64,000 nucleotides of DNA from assembly GCF_947502415.1 (NCBI RefSeq), contig NZ_CANMZV010000001.1:310001-374000 (forward strand), written 5' to 3'. Shown piece by piece: positions 33,833-43,351 of the stretch. Source of the DNA: an uncultured Photobacterium sp. GTDB lineage: Bacteria; Pseudomonadota; Gammaproteobacteria; Enterobacterales; Vibrionaceae. Every line of letters begins with the position of its first letter. Within the stretch, counting starts at the first letter, position 1. Under the pieces are notes generated by a model, which had not been told where the DNA came from, did no database searches, and saw only the letters and a program-made list of their open reading frames with translations. The position numbers were made by a program, and so were the translations under genes.

Positions 33833-35983
33833 ATGAGAATAATACTTTTAATGTGTGTTTTATTCTCATTATCATCTTGTGCTTATCAAAAGCCGAAAGA
33901 GCAGTGGCAAACAAGTAAGCGCTCTTTAGGAGGAACGTGGCAACTTGAGATAATTGATGAAGAACAAGGAAGTTCCGCTTTCCATGATGTTGTGGTTCCA
34001 GGTAATTGGACTTCATCTGGTGTTGAACATGCTGGTTCCGGATATTATCAGAAAAAAATTCAAGTAAGTGAAATGTTGCCTAAATCTCGTTACTGGCTTC
34101 ATTTTGATGCAATAGATTATGAATCAGCCGTTGTATTAAATGGTAAATACCTGGCTAAACATAAAGGATACTTTTCACCACAAGTTGTTGAAGCGACAGG
34201 AGCGCTTAAGCGTGGTGGTAATTTGCTAAATGTTTGGGTACATAGCCCAAATGAGAAGCAAAAGCGTGATTGGTCGTTACACAAAACCACAATTAAAGGT
34301 GTTATGAGCCATCATGATACTCGTCCAGGAGGGGCTTGGTCAGATAGAGGGCAAGATAAAAATTCTGGCGGTATTTGGGGGGCGGTTTCGTTACGCGAAA
34401 CAGGACCTGTTGCAATAAAGGCCGTTAAAATAATGCCTATTGTACGGGATGTAGATAAGCAATTAACTTCAGGCACAGTATCAATTGAAATTGATAGTCA
34501 GTACCAAGGTGAACTTCAGTTGAGAATTAGCCTTGAGAAGACGGGCAGTGAATTAATGCCTGAAACCTATCAATTGCTAACTGATGTGAAAAGAGGTGAG
34601 CAAAAGGTTTCTTGGGATCTCCCGATAAAAGAAAGGCAATTATGGTGGCCTTGGGATTGGGGAGAGCCGAGTTTATATCGATTCGAAGTTGCTGCTTGGG
34701 TTGGTGATAGGGTGTCTGACATAAATGAAGCTAGTGTTGGTTTCCGCAAAATTAAGTTAGACGAAGCGGAAGGGAAATTTTATGTAAACGAGATTCCATA
34801 CTTCATCCGTGGAACTAATTATATCGCGAGTCAATGGTTGGGAGAGATTGCTGAAAAGGACTACCTAGCTGATTTGTTGTTAATGAAAGAAGCCAATATT
34901 AACAGCATTCGGGTTCATGCCCATGTGGCTGGTAAGGACTTTTATCATTTAGCTGATCAGCAAGGGTTAATTGTTTGGCAGGACTTTCCATTGCAGTGGG
35001 GATATACGGATAATCCTGATTTTGTTGTTGAGGCGGTTACACAAACTCAAGATATGACAAATATGCTATTCAATCATCCTTCAATTGCTTTTTGGTGTGC
35101 TCATAATGAACCACCATGGGATGCTGATTGGATGAAATACAAATATAGTAGTTATTCGCCTGAACAAAACAAGGTTCTGACCGAGTCTGTTTACCAGCAG
35201 TTACTAAAGGCTGATGATGGAAGAGTTGTAAGAAAAGCATCATACACCTATGAGCACCCTTGGCTCGGTTGGTACTCAGGAACTTATCGAGATTATAAAG
35301 ATTTTAAAGCTCCGGTTATTGTTAGTGAGTTTGGTGCCCAAGGGCTACCGGAGCTTGATTTGATAGATAAAATTTTAGGCACCCCGTCAGAGTGGCCTTT
35401 ATCTGAAGAAGTTATTACAAAGCTGAAATATCATAATTATCAGCCTCATGAAACCGTTAGTATTGCTGGCGTTCCGCAAGGTGACTCCTTGTCACAGTTT
35501 GTGATTAATTCTCAGGAGTATCAGCGAGTAGTAACAAAATATGCGGCGGAACATCTAAGATTGAAAAAAGAAAAAGGCGTGGCCGCAGTTTATCAATTTA
35601 TGTTTGTAGATAGCTGGCCAGCAATTACGTGGTCTGTTTTAGATGTTAACCGAAGTCCGAAGCTTGGATACTTTGCGATTAAAGAAGCATATCAGCCTGT
35701 GGTTGCTATAGCAGAGCTTGATAGTAATGAAAATGTTTCCAAGCTATCGATAAGTGTTATTAATGATAGCCTGCTAGATTATTTTGATTCAGTGGTTGAA
35801 ATAAAAAACAAATATGATGGTAAATCATGGCGTATTGACGAGATTGATATAATCAACAATACAATAAGTAATGTTGTGTTAAATCGTGAAATGATAGGTT
35901 TGTCACATTATTTTCTTATTAGAGTTATCGATTCTAAAGGAAATGTGATCAGTGAAAATAATTATCAAGCATCAGATATGTAA
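33833..35983 (+). CDS. GH2 family glycoside hydrolase lipoprotein
   Basis: A 716-residue lipoprotein starting MRIILLMCVLFSLSSC with the lipobox cysteine at residue 16 (ATG 33833 has AAGGAG upstream). It shows the GH2 order: N-terminal jelly roll (residues about 30-200, GGIWG), immunoglobulin-like domain, then a TIM barrel from FIRGTNYI. Catalytic acid/base E426 (AHNEP) and nucleophile E499 (VSEFG) are intact. Beta-mannosidase, beta-glucosidase and exo-glucosaminidase are the usual activities. It is probably in the outer or inner membrane facing the periplasm, and may process the polymer or its oligosaccharides. It closely follows the kinase gene. Confidence 0.92.
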   Translation: MRIILLMCVLFSLSSCAYQKPKEQWQTSKRSLGGTWQLEIIDEEQGSSAFHDVVVPGNWTSSGVEHAGSGYYQKKIQVSEMLPKSRYWLHFDAIDYESAVVLNGKYLAKHKGYFSPQVVEATGALKRGGNLLNVWVHSPNEKQKRDWSLHKTTIKGVMSHHDTRPGGAWSDRGQDKNSGGIWGAVSLRETGPVAIKAVKIMPIVRDVDKQLTSGTVSIEIDSQYQGELQLRISLEKTGSELMPETYQLLTDVKRGEQKVSWDLPIKERQLWWPWDWGEPSLYRFEVAAWVGDRVSDINEASVGFRKIKLDEAEGKFYVNEIPYFIRGTNYIASQWLGEIAEKDYLADLLLMKEANINSIRVHAHVAGKDFYHLADQQGLIVWQDFPLQWGYTDNPDFVVEAVTQTQDMTNMLFNHPSIAFWCAHNEPPWDADWMKYKYSSYSPEQNKVLTESVYQQLLKADDGRVVRKASYTYEHPWLGWYSGTYRDYKDFKAPVIVSEFGAQGLPELDLIDKILGTPSEWPLSEEVITKLKYHNYQPHETVSIAGVPQGDSLSQFVINSQEYQRVVTKYAAEHLRLKKEKGVAAVYQFMFVDSWPAITWSVLDVNRSPKLGYFAIKEAYQPVVAIAELDSNENVSKLSISVINDSLLDYFDSVVEIKNKYDGKSWRIDEIDIINNTISNVVLNREMIGLSHYFLIRVIDSKGNVISENNYQASDM

Positions 35984-36125
35984 ACAATTAATCAGTCCTC
36001 TTTACTAAGGGAACTGTTTTATTAATGAATAAAGAATATGGATGCCGAACTTGATATGGTGGGTGTGAAATTATCATAGTTGATGTCTCTCTATTCAAAC
36101 TGTTTGAGTTTTCGGAGTAAAGCTA

Positions 36126-37988
36126 ATGGATTCTTATTTTAAGGAATTTGAACATCGTAAACCACCTGAACCAGTTCCTTACAGTCTGTCTAGAGAGTTA
36201 TTGTATCAGTATCTAGCAACTTGTAATTTAACCTTTGGTATATGGTATTTATGGTGGCGTTGGACATATGCTCTGAACTATGAGGCTATGTGGTTTTCTT
36301 TTCCATTGGTGTTTGCAGAGTCTTGTGCGTTTATTGGTTCGGCTTTGTTCACATTTAATTTATGGAAAACCAAAGATGAACCTCGTAAAGCGCCACCTTT
36401 TACTATTAATGAGTGTGTGGCAGCAGGTGATCCTGAAAGCAGTAGTACACGGCCAATAAGTGTTGATGTTTTCTTTCCAAGTTATGATGAAGAACCTGAT
36501 TTGGTTCGATTAAGTATTCTTGATGCACAAAAAATTCGCTATCCCCACGATATAGAGATAAGAATTTTTATTCTGGATGATGGTCGCCGTCCAGAAATGA
36601 AAGCATTGGCTTCTGAAATGGACGTTGAATATATTACTCGAGCGAACAATATTGGTTTTAAAGCCGGAAATTTAAGAAATGCCTTAGAACAAACATATGG
36701 TGATTTCATCGTAATATGTGACGCTGACACTCGTCCATTTCCTACCATTCTTGAGCATACGCTTGGTTATTTTCGTGATCCTGATGTAGCTTGGGTACAA
36801 ACACCTCAGTGGTTTTTCGACTTACCGGAAGGAGAGCGTTTACCAAACTGGTTAGAGAGAAAGGTTGGTCGAATTGGTTCAATTGTAGGGTACGGTATTG
36901 AGCGGCTTTATGGCCCTGTTACTATCGGGCATGACCCTTTTGTAAGTGATCCACAGATGTTTTACGACGTTATTCAGCGTCGTCGGAATTGGGTGAACGC
37001 TTCATTTTGTTGTGGTGCGGGTTCTGTACATCGTCGTGAGGCTGTGATGGAGGCAGCTTTACGTAGTTATGGAGAGCAGATTAGCAAAGAACACACTCAA
37101 ATAGAGAAGCAGATAAAAAAAATCACGAAAGAGAAAGTTGTTGATAAAGAGCTATCAGATAATATTCGCCAGGAAATTATTATCGACACGGAATTTACAC
37201 CGTATAAGTTTCATGTCTCTGAGGATATTTACACATCAATAGTTCTTCATTCAGATACAGAACGTAACTGGCGATCTATTATGCATCCACAGGTTGAGAG
37301 CAAAATGCTTTCACCTCAGGACTTACAAGCATGGACAGTCCAGAGGTTTAAGTACTCTGGTGGATCAATTGATATCTTCATGAATGACAATCCGCTGTTT
37401 CGAAAAGGGATGGGCCTGAAACAGAAACTGATGTACGGAGCAAGTTTTTGGTCTAATTTATCAGCAATCTGGAATGTTATTTTTCTTGCTTGTCCAATCG
37501 TTTACTTTCTTACAAGTATCGCGCCAGTAAGCGCTTATGATACAACCTTTTACTTGCACTTTTTGCCTTTTATTCTTACTGCTGAGTTAGCCATGATGGT
37601 CGGAACATGGGGAGTTGCTGGTTATAAAGGAAAAACAAACTACTTGTCGTTTTTCCCTGTGAATTTACGTGCATTATGGACAGTACTACGAGGAAGGAAA
37701 ATAAGCTTTCCTTCAACACCGAAAGAGCGTCAAAGCGGTACTTTTGGACAGTTGGTTATACCGCAAATATTAGTCTTTAGCTTAAGCTTGCTTAGTATGT
37801 GTTTCGCTTGGTTCTGTTATCTAACAGAAAGCTACGGTAATTATTCGTTTGGAGGTCTTGTACTGAATAGCTTCTGGATTATCAACAATATGATGGCCAT
37901 GTGGGGAATGATATATGCGGCATATTGGACTCCTCCTTCAGAACATAGCCAAGAGCAAGAATCAGAGGAATTAGAATATGGAATTTAA
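36126..37988 (+). CDS. Cellulose-synthase-like GT2 polysaccharide synthase
   Basis: A 620-residue membrane enzyme with two N-terminal helices, a cytosolic GT-A domain and about four C-terminal helices. Motifs are DVFFPSYDEEPD (113-124), DDGRRP (151-156), DADTRP (199-204) and SEDIYTS (365-371). The processivity motif QxxRW reads QRFKY at 406-410, an unusual variant. About 60 charged residues (313-362) are inserted between GSVHRRE and SED. There is no PilZ domain, unlike BcsA, so direct c-di-GMP gating is unlikely. A 142-base gap separates it from the GH2 gene. Its stop overlaps the DUF3131 gene by 11 bases. The product is probably a beta-linked glucan; linkage is unknown. Confidence 0.92.
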   Translation: MDSYFKEFEHRKPPEPVPYSLSRELLYQYLATCNLTFGIWYLWWRWTYALNYEAMWFSFPLVFAESCAFIGSALFTFNLWKTKDEPRKAPPFTINECVAAGDPESSSTRPISVDVFFPSYDEEPDLVRLSILDAQKIRYPHDIEIRIFILDDGRRPEMKALASEMDVEYITRANNIGFKAGNLRNALEQTYGDFIVICDADTRPFPTILEHTLGYFRDPDVAWVQTPQWFFDLPEGERLPNWLERKVGRIGSIVGYGIERLYGPVTIGHDPFVSDPQMFYDVIQRRRNWVNASFCCGAGSVHRREAVMEAALRSYGEQISKEHTQIEKQIKKITKEKVVDKELSDNIRQEIIIDTEFTPYKFHVSEDIYTSIVLHSDTERNWRSIMHPQVESKMLSPQDLQAWTVQRFKYSGGSIDIFMNDNPLFRKGMGLKQKLMYGASFWSNLSAIWNVIFLACPIVYFLTSIAPVSAYDTTFYLHFLPFILTAELAMMVGTWGVAGYKGKTNYLSFFPVNLRALWTVLRGRKISFPSTPKERQSGTFGQLVIPQILVFSLSLLSMCFAWFCYLTESYGNYSFGGLVLNSFWIINNMMAMWGMIYAAYWTPPSEHSQEQESEELEYGI

Positions 37989-39297
37989 AAAAGCATTGAT
38001 AAATGCTCGTCATCATATTGTGTTTATTGTCGGCTTGTTAACTGCTCTTATAATCGCGTTCAGTATCGAGACTAGAGAATCCGCTCAAACGTTGGGGAAT
38101 ATAACCTTTGAAGCCTCTGAAGCTATTCCTTTGCGTGAAAGTAGGGTATTAACAGAAGAAGAGTTTGTTTGGGCTAGTACGGCATGGAAATATTTTGAAA
38201 ATAATTACCAAGAAAATACCGGTTTAGTCAATTCAGTTGATGGTTACCCATCAACGACGATGTGGGACACGGCTTCATACCTGATGGGGCTGTTGGCAGC
38301 TGAAAAGTTGAATGTTATTAGCAAACCAGATTTTACGTTACGTACTGAAAAAGTACTTCGAACTTTGGCTCGTTTACCTCTTATCGACGGTCAGTTACCT
38401 AATAAAGCATATAATACGAAAACATTGCAAATGGTAGATTATGCCAATAAACCGGTTGAAAATGGAATTGGATGGTCGGCAATTGATATTGGACGGATCC
38501 TTGTTCCACTTAATATTATGGTTTGGCAATATCCTGAATTTAATAGACTTGTTAATAACGTGCTTGGTCATTGGGATATCGGCGAAATGATAACTGATGG
38601 TTACTTATATGGTTCTCGTCCGGATAGTCGTGGCAGTGGCATGGAACTTGTTCAAGAAGGGCGAATTGGCTATGAAGAATATGCGTCGAAGGCGCTATCT
38701 TTAATGGGGCGTGATGTTTTTAATGCCATGAAGTACATAGATTATTTAGAGTTTAGAAATATTGATGGAGTTGATATCCCGACAGACTTGCGAGACCCGG
38801 CTAAATACCACGCTCATAACTATGTTGTGAGTGAGTCTTATATTCTTGATAGCCTGGAGTTCGGTGCAGACAGTGTTTCAAAGATTTTTGCACATCGTGT
38901 TTATAAAGCTCAGGAAAATCGTTATAAGCGTACCGGAGTGCTCACCGCTGTGAGTGAAGATAATGTTGATCAAGCACCGTACTTTGTTTACAACACAGTC
39001 TTTTCCGATGGTAAAGAGTGGAATGCAATAACAGATAAAGGGGAAGATGCTTCAGATTTGAAAACACTTTCTACTAAAGCAGCATTTGGATGGTTTGCAT
39101 TATATGACACAGGTTACGCATCGTTATTGGTTGATGATGCTAAGGAGCTGTTTTCGGAAGAAAAAGGTTGGTACTCAGGTCGCTATGAAAGTGATGGGCG
39201 AATAAATAAAGCAATCACTGCCAATACAAACGGCATTGTACTTGAGTCACTCGCTTATATAGAAAATGGTCCACTGCTAAGTGTAGGAATTAATTAA
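37978..39297 (+). CDS. DUF3131 protein with N-terminal membrane anchor (copy 2)
   Basis: A 439-residue protein with an uncleaved-looking N-terminal helix (IVFIVGLLTALIIAFS, about residues 14-30) and a DUF3131 domain. Signatures are NTGLVNSVDGYPSTTMWDTASYLM, LPNKAYNT, GWSAIDIGRIL and QEGRIGYEEYASKAL. All residues shared with copies 1 and 3 are present, so this copy looks fully functional. The start overlaps the GT2 stop by 11 bases and so is translationally coupled, implying a stoichiometric partner at the periplasmic exit of the synthase. A carbohydrate-active role is likely but unproven. Confidence 0.9.
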   Translation: MEFKKALINARHHIVFIVGLLTALIIAFSIETRESAQTLGNITFEASEAIPLRESRVLTEEEFVWASTAWKYFENNYQENTGLVNSVDGYPSTTMWDTASYLMGLLAAEKLNVISKPDFTLRTEKVLRTLARLPLIDGQLPNKAYNTKTLQMVDYANKPVENGIGWSAIDIGRILVPLNIMVWQYPEFNRLVNNVLGHWDIGEMITDGYLYGSRPDSRGSGMELVQEGRIGYEEYASKALSLMGRDVFNAMKYIDYLEFRNIDGVDIPTDLRDPAKYHAHNYVVSESYILDSLEFGADSVSKIFAHRVYKAQENRYKRTGVLTAVSEDNVDQAPYFVYNTVFSDGKEWNAITDKGEDASDLKTLSTKAAFGWFALYDTGYASLLVDDAKELFSEEKGWYSGRYESDGRINKAITANTNGIVLESLAYIENGPLLSVGIN

Positions 39298-39320
39298 AAC
39301 GCAATAATAGGGAGTGTTGT

Positions 39321-40715
39321 ATGCGTTATCTTATGGTCTGCCTTATAGCGGTAATGGCAGCTGGCTGCGGTAATAAATACAGTTCTTTTTCTGATGATGT
39401 TGTCGAACGTAAAAGTCATTGGTCTGTACCTAAGCCTCGGCAAGGACAGTTGACAGAAAAAGAAATGGATATGGCTAGAATTGCCTGGAAGTATTTTGAG
39501 AATAACTATCAAGAATCGACAGGCTTGGTGAATGCCGTTAATAATTATCCATCGGTGACTTGGTGGGATGCTGCCTCATATATGGCAGGCATGGTTAGCG
39601 CTTATGAGCTAGAGATTATTGATAAAGAGGAGTTTGATCGTAGGTTGATTCGTATACTTACGACTCTCAATACCCTGGATCTATTTAAAGGCGAGTTACC
39701 AAACAAAGCGTATAACACGCAAACCGCAGCAAAAGTAGATTACGGTAACCAGCCAGGGGAGATCGGTTATTCAGCTTTGGACTTGGGACGTTTGCTGATT
39801 TGGTTACATATTATTAAGCATCGTTATCCTGAATATGCCACAAGTATTGATTCCGCAGTGTTGCGTTGGAATTTCTGTAATGTTGTTGATGAAAACGGAA
39901 CAATGTTCGGTGCCTTGTTGGAGAAAGGTAAACCTGTTCAATATCTTCAGGAAGGGCGATTAGGTTATGAAGAATATGCTGCAAAAGGTTTTGAGTTATG
40001 GGGATTTGATACGACTCAGGCCTCAATGCCAGAGCCGTATAGTACGATAAACCTTTATGGATATGATGTGCCTTATGACACGCGTGACCCACGTAAGCTA
40101 AAAGCGCATAGTTACGTTGTAACGGAGAGTTACGTTCTGGATGGTGTTGAATTAGGCTGGGATCTTCCGGAAGATCGTACTCCTCATGATTATAAATATT
40201 CGAATGATTGGATAGCGGAGTTTGCGTTACAAATTTATCGTGTTCAAGAAGAGAGATACAAACAAACCGGGATTATTACAGCAAGAACAGAGCATCAGTT
40301 AGCCGGGCCTCCATATTTTGTTTACGATACGATTTACACTGATGGTTTTGCCTGGAATACCATTTCTGAAGTAGGTGAGTTTTTGCCTCAGTATTCTGCT
40401 GTTGCAGTGAAAGGGGCAATGGGGATGTGGGTGCTGTGGGATACGGAATATACAGATTTGCTGTTTGAGCACATTTCTCACCTTTATGATCGTAATAAGG
40501 GGTTCTATGAAGGGATGTTTGAAAATGGTACAGGTTTAATTAACACTTTCACATCGAATAATAATGGCATTACTCTCGAAATCCTTCTTTACAAACAGCA
40601 AGGGAAGTTACTCCAATATAAAGATAACCTACCTCCCAGCCTGTGGGAGAAAGCACTTGAGTCACCGTTCGGTTATGAAGGTCAATGTTTACCGCGTAAG
40701 AAGCCACAAAGCTAG
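39321..40715 (+). CDS. DUF3131 lipoprotein (copy 3)
   Basis: A 464-residue lipoprotein: signal MRYLMVCLIAVMAAGC with the modified cysteine at residue 16, then a DUF3131 domain with STGLVNAVNNYPSVTWWDAASYMAG, LPNKAYNTQTA, GYSALDLGRLL and QEGRLGYEEYAAKGF. The motif WWD keeps the W-D of copy 2. It lies 23 bases after copy 2 with GGAG upstream. Lipidation would place it at the inner or outer membrane, downstream of the synthase. Reaction unknown. Confidence 0.9.
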   Translation: MRYLMVCLIAVMAAGCGNKYSSFSDDVVERKSHWSVPKPRQGQLTEKEMDMARIAWKYFENNYQESTGLVNAVNNYPSVTWWDAASYMAGMVSAYELEIIDKEEFDRRLIRILTTLNTLDLFKGELPNKAYNTQTAAKVDYGNQPGEIGYSALDLGRLLIWLHIIKHRYPEYATSIDSAVLRWNFCNVVDENGTMFGALLEKGKPVQYLQEGRLGYEEYAAKGFELWGFDTTQASMPEPYSTINLYGYDVPYDTRDPRKLKAHSYVVTESYVLDGVELGWDLPEDRTPHDYKYSNDWIAEFALQIYRVQEERYKQTGIITARTEHQLAGPPYFVYDTIYTDGFAWNTISEVGEFLPQYSAVAVKGAMGMWVLWDTEYTDLLFEHISHLYDRNKGFYEGMFENGTGLINTFTSNNNGITLEILLYKQQGKLLQYKDNLPPSLWEKALESPFGYEGQCLPRKKPQS

Positions 40716-40743
40716 ATTGTTGTTCTCAATTTAAGGGATGTAG

Positions 40744-42126
40744 ATGTTGAGAAAAACACTATTATTATGCTCGGTACTTTGCTTGTCTTCATGTGGGGTG
40801 ATTTACCAAGGTGTGCAAAACGGAATTACTACTCTTAGCGAGTCGCAGATGATTCGACAGGGACGTTATGGAACCTTAACTGAGCAGGAACTGGCGTGGG
40901 CGAAAACAGCTTGGCAGTACTTTGAAAATAATACAGAGCTTAAAACTGGCCTAGTTAACTCAATAGACCGTTATCCCACAATGAGTCTTTCATCATTAGC
41001 TGATTATCTGGTTGCACTGATGGCAGCGCAAGAGTTCGAGTTTATTACGACAAAAGAGCACGATGAGCGACTGTCGCTTGCCATCAGCTTTTTGGCGAAG
41101 ATGTCTCTGGGTCTAACAGGGGTTCCAAATAAAGTGTATGGAACAGCAACGGGTGAAATGGTTAATTATGCTAATCAACCAGAACAAATCGGCTGGTCAT
41201 CAATAGATATCGGGCGGTTGCTTATTGTGTTAGCAATGACTAAACAGCGTAACCCTGAGTTTTCTGAATATATCGATAAAGCTGTTTTACGCTGGAACTT
41301 TTGTGAACTTGTGACTGAAGACGGAGAATTATTTGGGGCCACGATTAGCGGTCGGCAAGTTCAACGTTATAAAGAAGGTCGTTTAGGGCTTGAAGAATAC
41401 ACATCTTATGGTTATCTCGATTGGCAAATTGTGCCTGCAAAAGCGATGAGGTTGGATCCATATGAGGTGGTGACTATCAATGGTATTGATTTGTTATTTG
41501 ATGGTCGTGACCCTCGTCATTACGATGTGCTTAGGCCTGTATATAGTACGCCATATCTACTTTTGGGGATGGAGTTTAATTGGGATGATATTGATGATAC
41601 TCACTCAGCTGATTCAGATCACAGCAATCAGGTACTTGCTGCAATGGCGGATTCAGTTTATCGCCTGCAAGAATCTCGGTGGGATGTAGATCGAATTTAT
41701 ACGGCCCGTGGTGAGCATGTCGTTACGGGTGAACCTTACTTTGTTTACGACAGCCTGTATGCGCTTGGTACGCCATGGATTACGGTCGCAGATGACGGAA
41801 GCTCCCATGATGAGCTGGCTTTAGTTTCAACTCGTGTCGCTTTTCAGATGTGGGCTTTGTGGAAAACTGATTATACAGATAGATTGCTGACGCTAGTTAA
41901 AGAGCTCTATGATCCAGAACGAGGATGGTACGAAGGACGTTATGAATTAAGTAGTGCCTATGAAAAAAGTATAACGCTTCAAACGAATGCTGGGGTGATG
42001 GAAGCGTTGCTCTATAAAGCAAATGGTAAACTCTACCGTCCTCGTAATGTTAAGGAATATCGCGATGTACAGTTTCAGTCACGCTTTTATCACCCTGGTC
42101 GCTGCTTAGTGGAGACATTCCGATGA
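40744..42126 (+). CDS. DUF3131 lipoprotein with altered signature (copy 4)
   Basis: A 460-residue lipoprotein (signal MLRKTLLLCSVLCLSSC, cysteine at residue 17) and DUF3131 domain. It retains KTGLVNSIDRYP, VPNKVYGTATG, GWSSIDIGRLL and KEGRLGLEEYTSYGY, but the conserved W-D that follows the YP turn in copies 1-3 is replaced by S-S (YPTMSLSSLADYL). If that aspartate is catalytic, this copy is a binding or structural paralogue. Its stop overlaps the ATG of the next gene by four bases. Confidence 0.9.
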   Translation: MLRKTLLLCSVLCLSSCGVIYQGVQNGITTLSESQMIRQGRYGTLTEQELAWAKTAWQYFENNTELKTGLVNSIDRYPTMSLSSLADYLVALMAAQEFEFITTKEHDERLSLAISFLAKMSLGLTGVPNKVYGTATGEMVNYANQPEQIGWSSIDIGRLLIVLAMTKQRNPEFSEYIDKAVLRWNFCELVTEDGELFGATISGRQVQRYKEGRLGLEEYTSYGYLDWQIVPAKAMRLDPYEVVTINGIDLLFDGRDPRHYDVLRPVYSTPYLLLGMEFNWDDIDDTHSADSDHSNQVLAAMADSVYRLQESRWDVDRIYTARGEHVVTGEPYFVYDSLYALGTPWITVADDGSSHDELALVSTRVAFQMWALWKTDYTDRLLTLVKELYDPERGWYEGRYELSSAYEKSITLQTNAGVMEALLYKANGKLYRPRNVKEYRDVQFQSRFYHPGRCLVETFR

Positions 42127-43298
42127 GCAAGAAAATACTACGATGTCGAGAGTTATTTCTTATTGGAATTCTTTTTTCGGGTTCGGCCTATCCTGCGGCT
42201 GTATATGTTGAATTGACACCGTACAGTAAAGCGACTTATTTAGTTAATATTGGTCGTAATACGCAGGCATCAGAGCGTTGGCATCAGCTGACAATTACGT
42301 TTTTAAGCTCGGAGTCCAAACTTGGACGCCAGAACATGTGGCAACATGCAGGGCTGTCAGAAGCTTTGGCTGCAATTGCAGCAGATAGAGAAAATAACGC
42401 TATTGCTTATCAATATTGGGCTGATAGCACTCGATATTTGATGACCGGAGGAACGAACTGGGAGCAAATGCGTAAGAAGTTACACTTGAGATATGAAAGG
42501 GCAAATAGGCAGTTATCGACACAACTTCATGTAACGGACTTGGCTGTGAGCTTTGATGATGAGTGGCAAAAAGAACTTTCAATTTTGCAGGTTTGGGATG
42601 AAAAATTAGCCATTTTTAGCTTTCAAAGTCCAAAGTTAGGCTTAAGAGATAACACGAATATTGAGCTAGATATAATGCCAACACCACACGGTCAACTAAT
42701 GGATATATATGAACCCCGTAGTGGTGGCTCGAAGTTAAGTGGGCTTAATACAGAGTTTAAGCAGGAAATGCATCTGATCCCAGTCGAAACAAAGAGTGAT
42801 GATAAGTCGATAGAGAACTCAATTAATACGAAGAAAATAGTTACTGAACAGAATCAGGAAAAGAAACAAGTCCAGAATGCTTTACATCCAAATAACAAAT
42901 CAGAAAGTATTATATCTAGACACTTGATAATTGACATTAGCAATGAAAGTCTTGAGGTATTACCGAAATTATCGAAATCAATTAATATCACAAATGGAGC
43001 TGACACCTCAAAACAAGCTAGCTTTAACGATGAGCGTTTAAATAACGACAATCTTCAAGATGATAAGCAAAGTGTGATCATTACTCCAATCAATGAATTT
43101 CAGTATCTTGAAAAGCAAATGAACACTGTACAAAGTGGAGAAGATAGAAATAATTCCGATTATGAACCTGTATCTTCAGGAGATGAAGGGAAAATTACAC
43201 CAGTTATAAGAGGTAAACTTGTTGGAGGGGAAGAGCAGGGGATAGAAGCTCGTCAACGTCGTACTTTTGTGCCGATTAAACCTCCTAAAGATGAGTAG
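42123..43298 (+). CDS. Exported protein with helical N-terminal and low-complexity C-terminal part
   Basis: A 391-residue protein with a signal peptide (FLIGILFSGSAYPAA), a helical N-terminal domain that may form repeat helices (residues 40-160), a short folded patch to about 190 and a long polar tail rich in N, D, S and K that looks disordered. No family is recognised. It is coupled to DUF3131 copy 4 by ATGA and closes the operon. A scaffold or periplasmic bridge to an outer-membrane pore would fit but is unproven. Confidence 0.72.
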   Translation: MSKKILRCRELFLIGILFSGSAYPAAVYVELTPYSKATYLVNIGRNTQASERWHQLTITFLSSESKLGRQNMWQHAGLSEALAAIAADRENNAIAYQYWADSTRYLMTGGTNWEQMRKKLHLRYERANRQLSTQLHVTDLAVSFDDEWQKELSILQVWDEKLAIFSFQSPKLGLRDNTNIELDIMPTPHGQLMDIYEPRSGGSKLSGLNTEFKQEMHLIPVETKSDDKSIENSINTKKIVTEQNQEKKQVQNALHPNNKSESIISRHLIIDISNESLEVLPKLSKSINITNGADTSKQASFNDERLNNDNLQDDKQSVIITPINEFQYLEKQMNTVQSGEDRNNSDYEPVSSGDEGKITPVIRGKLVGGEEQGIEARQRRTFVPIKPPKDE

Positions 43299-43351
43299 CC
43301 TAAATTGGATTAGTCGGGATGTGATCTGTCAGTTATTTAACCACGATGTTA

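Noticed and set aside
36126-37988. Standard bacterial cellulose synthase BcsA
   Set aside because: No PilZ domain, a variant QRFKY motif, and no bcsB, bcsC or bcsZ nearby.
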